Below are positions 1 through 6,255 of a stretch of DNA of 6,462 nt, piece by piece; positions within the stretch are counted from its first letter, which is position 1, and every line of letters begins with the position of its first letter. The translations under genes were made by a program, and so were the position numbers. Where the stretch lies: positions 2,314 to 8,775 of the forward strand of contig JAHFTP010000060.1 in NCBI GenBank assembly GCA_023265495.1, given 5' to 3'. The notes below the pieces were generated by a model. The model was not told the origin of the DNA. It did no database searches and saw nothing but the letters and a program-made list of their open reading frames with translations. Origin of the DNA: Chlamydiota bacterium. GTDB lineage: Bacteria; Chlamydiota; Chlamydiia; Chlamydiales; Rhabdochlamydiaceae.

Positions 1-28
1 TGCTATTTTCTTATTTTAGGAAAAACAC

Positions 29-57
29 TTGTTGACTGCAGAGCTTTTGACTATCAT
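29..57 (+). promoter_or_regulatory. Weak candidate sigma70-type promoter for the S10 peptidase gene
   Basis: TTGTTG at 29-34 and TATCAT at 52-57 are separated by 17 bp. The -10 element matches TATAAT at 5 of 6 positions, but the -35 matches TTGACA only in its first three bases. Transcription would begin near 64, giving a leader of about 23 nt that contains the AAGGAG Shine-Dalgarno at 75-80. A better -35 hexamer, TTGACT at 32-37, is only 14 bp from the -10. This is inference from motif matching in an AT-rich stretch. Confidence 0.25.
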
Positions 58-86
58 GCAAATTTAACCTATGCAAGGAGAGTTTC

Positions 87-1652
87 ATGTTACCGCGCTT
101 AGTAGCTTTTACCACACTTTGTTTCATTAGCTGCCTTTCTTTTGCCGAGGAGAGCAAGCCGGAGGACAAACCTCACTGTGAAGCCCCCCTCTCCCAACCT
201 AGGGAAGAAAGTGTAGTAACAAGCCATACGGTAACCATCGATGGCAAAGAGATCTCTTATACGGCAAAGGCGGGAACCCTCCTATTTAAGGATGATGCAG
301 GCAAACCGAAGGCAGAGCTGTTTTACGTGTCCTATAGTAAAGACAAACCGGAGGAGGGACGACCTGTTGCTTTCTGCTTTAACGGAGGCCCTGGCTCTTG
401 CTCTGTATGGTTGCATTTGGGACTGCTTGGCCCAAAGAAAGTACTTTTAGATAGCAGTGGCGTACCTGTAAAACCGTTTGCTTTGCAAGACAATGCCTAT
501 TCTTTACTGGACATGTCAGACTTAGTTTTCATCGACCCCATTTCTACAGGCTATAGCAAGACCCTCTGTGGAGAAGACCCTAAGAAATACTATGGCTATG
601 AAGAAGACATACAATCTGTGGGGGAGTTTATTCGCCTGTACCTCACCAAAGAAAATAGATGGACCTCCCCCAAATTCGTCATAGGAGAAAGCTATGGGAC
701 GACAAGAGCGGTAGGATTATCCTCCTACCTATATAATAATAAGCTCATCAGCATCGATGGCATTATCTTGATTTCTTCCGTTTTAAATTTCCAGACGCTT
801 TCTTTAGAAAATGGCCCGTTTAGCATTCCAAGCAACGACCTCCCCTTTTACCTCAGCCTTCCCAGCTACACAGCTACCGCAGCCTACTATAAACTTCTCC
901 CGCAAGAAATGATGAACTCTGTAAAAGATACATTGAAAGAGGTGGAAGAATTTGTTTTACACGACTACGCAGAGGCTCTTTTGCAAGGAAATGCTCTATC
1001 CCCGGACAAGAGAAATGCAATCATTGCAAAGCTTTGCCAATATACAGGCCTCTCTTCAGAGCTCATCGACCGCTTAAATTTGCGAATAGATACTCCCTCC
1101 TTCACAAAGGAGATCCTCAGGAAGCAAGGAAAAGTTGTGGGCAGATTTGACACCACCTATGCGGGCATATCGGCAAACAAAGCCCTCCCCTGCGCAGAAA
1201 CAGACCCCTGCATGGACGCAATTACCACGGCCTTTACCGCAACGATCAATAACTACCTAAGACAAAATCTCGGTTGGAAAGAGGAAGAAGAGTACCAGAT
1301 CCTAGCCAATGTATTTCCTTGGAAATTTGGCTCCGCCATGAATCAATACCTCGACGTTTCCGTAGATCTTGCTACTTTACTCTCTCAATCTCCCTCTACA
1401 CAGGTTTTCCTAGCTAGCGGCATCTACGATTTGGCTACCCCCTATTTTGCCACAGACTATACCCTATCCCACCTACCGCTAGATCCCCGTTTACAAAGCC
1501 ATGTCACACATAAGTTGTACCCAAGTGGGCATATGATGTATTTGCACCAGCCCTCTCTGATAAAATTAAAGCAAGATATGGCCTCTTTTATTCAAGCGAC
1601 TACCTCCCCTGCTGGTAAAAAACCACTTTCTGCAGAAAATAAACAGAAATAG
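87..1652 (+). CDS. Exported serine carboxypeptidase-like protein, peptidase family S10
   Basis: The 521-residue protein has the hallmarks of peptidase family S10, alpha/beta-hydrolase serine peptidases that remove C-terminal residues from peptides. Residues 1-20 form a signal peptide with a likely signal peptidase I site after SFA, so the enzyme should act outside the inner membrane. The oxyanion-hole motif NGGPGSCS lies at 99-106. Ser202 is the nucleophile in GESYG (200-204), Asp448 lies in YDLATP and His482 in YPSGH, in the expected triad order. Asn99 and Glu201 match residues that bind the substrate carboxylate in yeast carboxypeptidase Y. The oxyanion motif has Cys105 where Ser is usual. 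Wording such as VWLHLGLLGPKK and DLATPYFATDYTL resembles the bacterial branch of S10, and the length fits. The ATG start has AAGGAG at 75-80, 6 nt upstream. The gene ends in TAG, 70 bp before pgsA on the same strand. Family is secure; the natural substrate is unknown. Confidence 0.93.
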   Translation: MLPRLVAFTTLCFISCLSFAEESKPEDKPHCEAPLSQPREESVVTSHTVTIDGKEISYTAKAGTLLFKDDAGKPKAELFYVSYSKDKPEEGRPVAFCFNGGPGSCSVWLHLGLLGPKKVLLDSSGVPVKPFALQDNAYSLLDMSDLVFIDPISTGYSKTLCGEDPKKYYGYEEDIQSVGEFIRLYLTKENRWTSPKFVIGESYGTTRAVGLSSYLYNNKLISIDGIILISSVLNFQTLSLENGPFSIPSNDLPFYLSLPSYTATAAYYKLLPQEMMNSVKDTLKEVEEFVLHDYAEALLQGNALSPDKRNAIIAKLCQYTGLSSELIDRLNLRIDTPSFTKEILRKQGKVVGRFDTTYAGISANKALPCAETDPCMDAITTAFTATINNYLRQNLGWKEEEEYQILANVFPWKFGSAMNQYLDVSVDLATLLSQSPSTQVFLASGIYDLATPYFATDYTLSHLPLDPRLQSHVTHKLYPSGHMMYLHQPSLIKLKQDMASFIQATTSPAGKKPLSAENKQK

Positions 1653-1703
1653 TTGCATTTGATTAGTGTTCTTGATATGAACATTTACTTTATATGCAAC
1701 TAT
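1649..1703 (+). repeat. Perfect 10-bp inverted repeat with a nested hairpin, between the S10 gene and pgsA
   Basis: ATAGTTGCAT at 1649-1658 is the exact reverse complement of ATGCAACTAT at 1694-1703. Inside it, 1665-1671 can pair with 1679-1685 (7 bp with one G-U) around a 7-nt loop. The left arm includes the TAG stop of the S10 gene at 1650-1652. The right arm ends 7 nt before the pgsA Shine-Dalgarno. No T-run follows the 3' arm, so this is not a standard intrinsic terminator. It could be an RNA structure that controls processing or pgsA translation, or a two-half-site protein-binding sequence with centres 45 bp apart. A weak promoter-like pair (TTGATA 1672-1677, TATGCA 1693-1698, 15-bp spacer) also lies within it. 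The repeat is directly seen; its role is inferred. Confidence 0.6.
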
Positions 1704-1710
1704 CCTTGGG

Positions 1711-1716
1711 AAGGAG
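1711..1716 (+). promoter_or_regulatory. Shine-Dalgarno that fixes the TTG start of pgsA
   Basis: AAGGAG lies 6 nt before the TTG codon at 1723-1725. Spacing and sequence match the site in front of the S10 gene (75-80, 6 nt before ATG). This supports TTG as the true start. Starting there also keeps the N-terminal LTLSRILLGP segment, typical of the phosphatidyltransferase family, whereas the next in-frame ATG (codon 28) would lose it. Confidence 0.8.
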
Positions 1717-1722
1717 ACTATT

Positions 1723-2310
1723 TTGAGCCTACCTCTCTGTTTGACTCTATCTAGAATACTTCTAGGTCCTATCTTCATTGCATTGTATCTTTACTACCCC
1801 GGTATGGGTATCTCCCTAGAGCTATTGCCCTATTTGCTCCTTTTTGTCGCATGCATCTCTGAGCTATCAGACCTATTTGACGGCTTTTTTGCCAGGAAAC
1901 ATAATAAGGTGACTGAGCTTGGGAAACTGCTCGACCCGATGGCCGATAGTGTCTTTAGACTCTCTGTACTTCTTGCCTTCACGCAAGGATTTGTGCAGAT
2001 CCCCCTGCTTCTATTTTGCATTTTTTTCTATAGAGACATCCTCATTAGCACGCTGCGCACCATCTGCGCCCTACGCGGAGTCGCTCTTGCTGCCAGGTGG
2101 AGTGGTAAAATTAAAGCTGTACTACTAGCGATTGTCATCTTCTTTATTTTGGTCCTTATGATCCCCTATTCGCTTGGCTACTTAGACCTTGCCACGCTGA
2201 GAATCATTAGCATTTATAGTGTGAGCGTTGCCTCTTTATATGTGATCTACTCTGCAGTGGAATATATCCTGGCAAACAAGTCTTACATCAAAAAAGCCGT
2301 CAGTCTCTAG
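1723..2310 (+). CDS. pgsA: CDP-alcohol phosphatidyltransferase, probably phosphatidylglycerophosphate synthase
   Basis: The 195-residue integral membrane protein carries the full CDP-alcohol phosphatidyltransferase signature DG-x2-AR-x8-G-x3-D-x3-D: Asp53, Gly54, Ala57, Arg58, Gly67, Asp71 and Asp75, plus the upstream Asp50. These acidic residues bind the metal ions and CDP-diacylglycerol. The likely reaction joins CDP-diacylglycerol to glycerol 3-phosphate, giving phosphatidylglycerol phosphate, the first committed step to phosphatidylglycerol and cardiolipin. Hydrophobic segments lie near 12-27, 33-47, 79-103, 131-150 and 158-182. RDILIS at 104-109 and SGKIK at 127-131 follow the PgsA pattern, but the usual GKxKTxxQ reads GKIKAVLL, lacking the Thr and Gln. 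Length is normal. Start is TTG with a strong Shine-Dalgarno. It follows the S10 gene and converges on the glycosyltransferase gene. Another alcohol acceptor, such as inositol or serine, is less likely but not excluded. Confidence 0.88.
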   Translation: MSLPLCLTLSRILLGPIFIALYLYYPGMGISLELLPYLLLFVACISELSDLFDGFFARKHNKVTELGKLLDPMADSVFRLSVLLAFTQGFVQIPLLLFCIFFYRDILISTLRTICALRGVALAARWSGKIKAVLLAIVIFFILVLMIPYSLGYLDLATLRIISIYSVSVASLYVIYSAVEYILANKSYIKKAVSL

Positions 2311-2315
2311 ATCCT

Positions 2316-3122
2316 CTACGAAAAAGGTTTTCTTTGTTTATAAACAGCTCTTTGGATCTTCTTTCCTTCCCATAAAACAAATCGAAAAAAGACCTTTCTT
2401 ACCCACAAAAAGAGGGGAAATCGCAAGCCAAAATACGAAAATAAAATGGAGCAAGTTTCCTTCATTTGCAAGAGCAAGTGTGCCGGCGTTGGAAGCCGAT
2501 ATTCATAGTCTGTCAGAATACGTGGCATATAGACTTTTTTCATCTCAGGAAGAGAAAAGTATTGATAAATTTTTTCAAGCCCCGCCTGTATCTCATATTG
2601 TTCGCTTAGGCCACCTAGAGCAAGTAAAGAGTCTTTTAAAAAAAAGTAGGGCTGCATCGTAGGGCACAGATCCCCTTTTTGCAGAGCTTCTCTATCTATT
2701 TCTTTAAGAAGAACTTCAGGGGCTGCGAAGCTATGTCTGATCATGCAGCCCGCGTACATAAGGTCAGGTTTTTGACTTTTTAGGAGAAACTGATGAGCAA
2801 AGACCAACGAATTATTGGAAAGATAAAATTCTCCGGGCAGCAGAAAATGGATATAGGCACCTTGAGCGAGAGAGAGCCCCTCATTTTGCAAGGCGGGCAA
2901 GCTAGCACCGGGAAGAGAAACAATTTCCCAATTGGGAAGCTCCATCCCTTCCCATGGTTTCGGGCAATCCTTCTCTTCTCTTCCATCGATGAGAAGCACT
3001 TCAAAAGAGGTATATTTCTGGGAGGCGAGGCTTTGCAACGTAAAAAAAAGTAGAGAACTATTCCTTGCAAGTAGGGGGATCACCAAAGAGAAAAAAGGAG
3101 AATTTTGGCCCATACACCACAT
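2316..3122 (-). CDS. Family 2-like glycosyltransferase (GT-A fold), acceptor unknown
   Basis: The 268-residue protein opens like a GT2 enzyme: SLVIPLLAR at 12-20, then a helix, a Q-x-Y stretch at 35-37, and EVLLID ending at Asp46, the usual nucleotide-sugar contact. ALQNEGLSLAQGAYIHFL at 77-94 is the classic segment before the metal-binding motif. Where most members have DxD, this one has LPGE (95-98), closest to the NSGD variant seen in some family members, with Glu98 for Asp. The acceptor-side segment FLKDSLLALGGLSE (161-174) matches the family. A basic, aromatic hydrophobic stretch at about 225-252 could bind the inner membrane face. There is no signal peptide, so it should be cytoplasmic. 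It likely adds a sugar to a lipid or polysaccharide, but donor and acceptor cannot be told. The ATG at 3122 has no clear Shine-Dalgarno; the ATG at codon 4 (3113) is an alternative. It is divergent from glyQS. Confidence 0.85.
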   Translation of the reverse strand: MWCMGQNSPFFSLVIPLLARNSSLLFFTLQSLASQKYTSFEVLLIDGREEKDCPKPWEGMELPNWEIVSLPGASLPALQNEGLSLAQGAYIHFLLPGEFYLSNNSLVFAHQFLLKSQKPDLMYAGCMIRHSFAAPEVLLKEIDREALQKGDLCPTMQPYFFLKDSLLALGGLSEQYEIQAGLEKIYQYFSLPEMKKVYMPRILTDYEYRLPTPAHLLLQMKETCSILFSYFGLRFPLFLWVRKVFFRFVLWEGKKIQRAVYKQRKPFS

Positions 3123-3153
3123 TTTTACTTAAAGAGATATGTTTCAAGATAAG

Positions 3154-3162
3154 AAAAAAAAA
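3154..3162. other. A9 homopolymer tract in the divergent intergenic region
   Basis: Nine consecutive A residues lie between the divergently oriented glycosyltransferase and glyQS genes. Relative to the glyQS promoter candidate at 3176-3204 the tract sits at about -57 to -49, where an UP-like A-tract could help RNA polymerase. On the minus strand it reads as a T-run just after TTGAGT (3167 to 3162), a possible -35 hexamer for the glycosyltransferase gene, but I found no convincing -10 after it. Runs this long can slip during replication. The tract is seen directly; both roles are inferred. Confidence 0.5.
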
Positions 3163-3175
3163 CTCAAGTCAGTAA

Positions 3176-3204
3176 TTGAGAAAAAACAACCTTTATTCTA
3201 CAAT
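3176..3204 (+). promoter_or_regulatory. Near-consensus sigma70-type promoter for glyQS
   Basis: TTGAGA at 3176-3181 and TACAAT at 3199-3204 each match consensus at 5 of 6 positions and are exactly 17 bp apart. Transcription should start near 3210-3212, only 2-4 nt before the ATG at 3214. The mRNA would then be leaderless or nearly so and could not use a normal Shine-Dalgarno. If translation instead started at the in-frame ATG at 3139, this promoter would lie inside the coding region. Homology of the protein favours 3214, which fits the promoter reading. Confidence 0.55.
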
Positions 3205-3213
3205 ATCGAAGGT

Positions 3214-6200
3214 ATGCTTACCTTTCAAGAGATCATACAAAGACTGACCCATTTTTGGGAGAAACAAGGATGCATCATACACCAAGGACACGACCTTGAA
3301 GTAGGTGCAGGTACGTTTAACCCGGCGACCTTTTTGCGTTGTCTAGGCCCTGAGCCCTATAAAACAGCTTATGTAGAGCCCTCACGCCGTCCCTCTGATG
3401 GACGCTTTGGAGAAAACCCCAACCGCGTACAACTCTTTCACCAGTATCAAGTGATCCTCAAGCCCTCTCCTGAGGATGTACAAGCCCTCTATTTACAATC
3501 GCTAGAGGCTATCGGGCTAGACCTGAAAAAACACGATATTCGCTTTGTACATGACGACTGGGAAGGACCAACACTTGGCGCCTGGGGCCTAGGCTGGGAA
3601 GTGTGGAGCGACGGGATGGAAGTATCTCAATTCACCTATTTCCAGGCCATTGGAAGCCTTCCATTGAAGCCTGTGAGCGCAGAGATTACTTATGGCCTGG
3701 AAAGGCTTTGTATGTTCATCCAAAATGTGGATAACATCTTTGATATAAAGTGGAATAAGGAGCTGACCCTGCGGGATATTACCCATGCCAGCGAAGTGGA
3801 GTGGAGCACGTATAACTTTGTGGAAGCATCTACCTCGATGTGGATGCGCCACTTTGAAGATTTTGAGATAGAGGCTAAAACCCTCATTGGAAGACATCTT
3901 CCTATTCCTGCCTATGACTTTGTGCTAAAAGCCTCCCATGCGTTTAATATGTTAGACGCCAGAGGAGTCATCTCCGTTACAGAGAGAACAGGATATATAG
4001 GAAGAATTAGAGACCTGGCGAGGCTTGTGGCGACAGAGTATCTCTCGTCGAGAGAAAAGCAAGGATTTCCTCTGTCTCTTAAGGGAAAACAAAAACTTGC
4101 TAAACCTTATGCCCCCAAAATTTCCCATAAATTTGATGCAAGCAAAAAACAAGACTTTCTCTTGGAGATCGGCTCCGAGCAGCTCCCTGCCGGCTATATA
4201 CCCATTGGGATGAGAAGCGTGAAGAAAGCCCTCACGGACCTCTGCCGTGAGCACGACCTCCCCTTTGAGCAAATGGAGGTTTATGGCAGCCCTCAGAGGA
4301 TCTCTACCCTTATCAAAGGGTTAGCAGAAGGCTCCTGCAAAAAAGTAGTAGAAAAGAAAGGGCCACCCATTAGCAGCGCCTTCGACCCTAGCGGAAGAGT
4401 ATCTCCTCAAGGGCACGGCTTTTTCAAATCTATAGGGATCGCGACGCTACCGGAGCTTTCTAGAGTCAGGGACAAAAAAGTACACGGATTAGAAATACGC
4501 TCTATAAAAGATGTCGAATACCTATTTTATACGAGTGTGGTTGAAGGAAGATCTACTTTAGCCCTGCTCGCAGAGCTCCTTCCTAAGCTCATCTGCGAGT
4601 TAGAGTTTCCTAAGAAGATGCGCTGGGCAGACTTAGACATCTCCTATCCACGACCCCTCCGCTGGGTTGTTGCCCTCTTTGGCGATAGAGTCGTCCCCTT
4701 CCAGATAGGAAACATCATCTCTGACAGAATCACGTGGGGCCATGCCCAGCTATGTCCTAAGAAGAAATCTATTCCTCGTCCCAAAGACTACCAGTCTTTG
4801 CTTAAAAAACTCTTTGTCCTCGTAGACCCGGAGGAGAGAAAAGGATCTATCCTGGGACAGCTGAGCAGCATCGAGAAGAAACTTTCCTCTTGTGCCTTAG
4901 AAAAAGAAAAAGTGCTCAAAGAGGTCCTCTATCTTACGGAATGGCCACAGCTTACCTATGCCTCTTTTTCTTCCGAGTTTTTGCTGGCGCCGCAAGAGGT
5001 GCTCATCTTGGAGATGACGCAGCATCAACGATATTTTCCCTTAGCTGACAGCAAAGGAAAATTGCATAACTCCTTTGTCATTACCGCGGATAACACGCCA
5101 AGCAACCTCATACGCAAAGGAAACCAAAAAGTACTATCTGCAAGGCTCTCTGACGGCGTTTTCCTCTATCAACAAGATGTGAAACAACCATTAGAATCCT
5201 TTAATGAAAAACTCAAGATGATGACTTTTCAAAAAGAGCTTGGATCCATGTTTGACAAAGTCCTGCGAATGACAAAGATTGCCTCTGCGTTAAATGACGT
5301 ATTATCGCTTGCTGACGATAAAAAGCTGCTCAGAGCGACACTTCTTTGTAAAGCAGACCTCACTTCATCTCTTGTAGCAGAGTTTCCTGAGCTGCAGGGA
5401 ACCATTGGTAAATACTACGCCCTGGCACAAAAAGAAAAAGAAGAAGTAGCGCAAGCTATAGAAGAACACTGGATGCCCACGTCAGAGTCATCGCCCCTCC
5501 CTAAGACAGGCTGTGGCCTGATTTTAAGCCTTGCAGATAAGGTAGACAACTTACTGGGTTACTTCAGCGTAGGACTCAAGCCCTCCTCTTCTTCCGACCC
5601 TTACGCACTCCGAAGACAGACCTTTGGCCTTCTCAAGATGCTCTTACAAGAGGAAAAATCTTTGCACCTAGCAAAGCTTTTAGAGCAGTGTGCACAGGCG
5701 GCGTACCCCCACGTAAAACAAAGAGAGCCTCTCATAGAAGAGATTTTACAGTTTCTCACTAGCAGAGCCAAAAGCCTATTTGAAGACTTGGGCCATAAAA
5801 AAGAAGAAATCGACGCCTGCCTGCAAGGGCTATGTATAGATCCTTATGATCAATACTGTAAAATACAGGCGCTGTCGACCATGAGAAATGAACAAAAGCA
5901 AGCATTTGCGAACTTAGCTCAAGTGCATAAAAGAGCCAAGGGGATATTAGAAAGCCCGGTATCTGCTTTATTTAACCCTTCCCTTGCCATCCTTCCGGAA
6001 GAAAAGAAACTATTTTCTGAACTAGAAAAAATCGAAAGTTCCGTCTCTTCATCTATCAAAGAAAGAGACTATTTACATGCCTTTAAACATCTCTCTCATC
6101 TGCACACTCCGCTTGGGGCTTTCTTCGACCACGTAAAAATCCTCGATGACAACCCCACAATAAGAGAAAACAGAGTGGCTTTAGTGCAGCAGGTATTTGC

Positions 6201-6246
6201 TTGCTGTGAAAAGCTGCTGGACTTCAGCAAAATACAAGAAAAATAG
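3214..6246 (+). CDS. glyQS: Fused glycyl-tRNA synthetase, alpha and beta chains in one protein
   Basis: This cytoplasmic enzyme charges tRNA-Gly with glycine using ATP. From the ATG at 3214 it has 1010 residues. Residues 1 to about 288 are the alpha (GlyQ) catalytic domain: EVGAGT (29-34), GPEP, the motif-2 region around PSRRPSDGRFGENPNR (56-71), GAWGLGWEVW (122-131), EITYGLER (157-164) and SVTER. A lysine-rich linker of about 25 residues follows. The beta (GlyS) part starts at DFLLEIGSEQLP (314-325). It includes EMTQHQRYF, the HD-like region with LADKVDNLLGYF (773-784) and DPYALRR, and a C-terminal anticodon-binding DALR-type helical domain. The fusion is known from Chlamydia; most bacteria use separate glyQ and glyS. 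An in-frame ATG at 3139 would add 25 residues, rich in lysine and encoded partly by an A9 tract. I reject it because GlyQ homologs begin near TFQEIIQRL. No T-box leader is visible. The dipeptidase gene follows in the same frame after TAG. Confidence 0.95.
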   Translation: MLTFQEIIQRLTHFWEKQGCIIHQGHDLEVGAGTFNPATFLRCLGPEPYKTAYVEPSRRPSDGRFGENPNRVQLFHQYQVILKPSPEDVQALYLQSLEAIGLDLKKHDIRFVHDDWEGPTLGAWGLGWEVWSDGMEVSQFTYFQAIGSLPLKPVSAEITYGLERLCMFIQNVDNIFDIKWNKELTLRDITHASEVEWSTYNFVEASTSMWMRHFEDFEIEAKTLIGRHLPIPAYDFVLKASHAFNMLDARGVISVTERTGYIGRIRDLARLVATEYLSSREKQGFPLSLKGKQKLAKPYAPKISHKFDASKKQDFLLEIGSEQLPAGYIPIGMRSVKKALTDLCREHDLPFEQMEVYGSPQRISTLIKGLAEGSCKKVVEKKGPPISSAFDPSGRVSPQGHGFFKSIGIATLPELSRVRDKKVHGLEIRSIKDVEYLFYTSVVEGRSTLALLAELLPKLICELEFPKKMRWADLDISYPRPLRWVVALFGDRVVPFQIGNIISDRITWGHAQLCPKKKSIPRPKDYQSLLKKLFVLVDPEERKGSILGQLSSIEKKLSSCALEKEKVLKEVLYLTEWPQLTYASFSSEFLLAPQEVLILEMTQHQRYFPLADSKGKLHNSFVITADNTPSNLIRKGNQKVLSARLSDGVFLYQQDVKQPLESFNEKLKMMTFQKELGSMFDKVLRMTKIASALNDVLSLADDKKLLRATLLCKADLTSSLVAEFPELQGTIGKYYALAQKEKEEVAQAIEEHWMPTSESSPLPKTGCGLILSLADKVDNLLGYFSVGLKPSSSSDPYALRRQTFGLLKMLLQEEKSLHLAKLLEQCAQAAYPHVKQREPLIEEILQFLTSRAKSLFEDLGHKKEEIDACLQGLCIDPYDQYCKIQALSTMRNEQKQAFANLAQVHKRAKGILESPVSALFNPSLAILPEEKKLFSELEKIESSVSSSIKERDYLHAFKHLSHLHTPLGAFFDHVKILDDNPTIRENRVALVQQVFACCEKLLDFSKIQEK

Positions 6247-6249
6247 GAG
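6245..6249 (+). promoter_or_regulatory. Shine-Dalgarno of the dipeptidase gene, overlapping the glyQS stop codon
   Basis: AGGAG begins inside the TAG stop of glyQS (6244-6246) and ends 6 nt before ATG at 6256. The same 6-nt spacing is used by the S10 gene and pgsA. An earlier in-frame ATG at 6250 would touch the Shine-Dalgarno and is therefore unlikely. The overlap suggests that ribosomes finishing glyQS restart on the dipeptidase gene. Confidence 0.75.
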
Positions 6250-6255
6250 ATGTGC

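Noticed and set aside
1..102. A stop-free plus-strand frame from the window edge to TAG at 100-102, possibly the end of an upstream gene
   Set aside because: It is only 33 codons, shows no recognisable family, and would overlap the S10 start and its Shine-Dalgarno. Open frames of this size are common by chance.
2309..2359. AGATCC / GGATCT inverted repeat around the pgsA-glycosyltransferase junction, with the 12-bp palindrome TGTTTATAAACA at 2335-2346 inside it
   Set aside because: The 6-bp arms enclose a 39-nt loop with no T-run after them, and the palindrome has no loop to form an RNA hairpin. The region also codes for the glycosyltransferase C-terminus. Too weak to call a terminator or operator.
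2793..3053. An 86-codon plus-strand open frame antisense to the glycosyltransferase gene
   Set aside because: No Shine-Dalgarno and no recognisable domain, while the minus-strand frame clearly encodes a GT2-like protein. It is best explained as a shadow frame.
3095..3152. AAGGAG followed by TTG and a 15-codon frame before glyQS, resembling a leader peptide
   Set aside because: It lies inside the glycosyltransferase gene, has no regulatory codon run or attenuator hairpin, and is upstream of the better glyQS promoter at 3176-3204.
3123..3213. T-box or other riboswitch leader for glyQS
   Set aside because: The gap is too short, has no T-box sequence or specifier stem, and the likely transcript start lies almost at the ATG.
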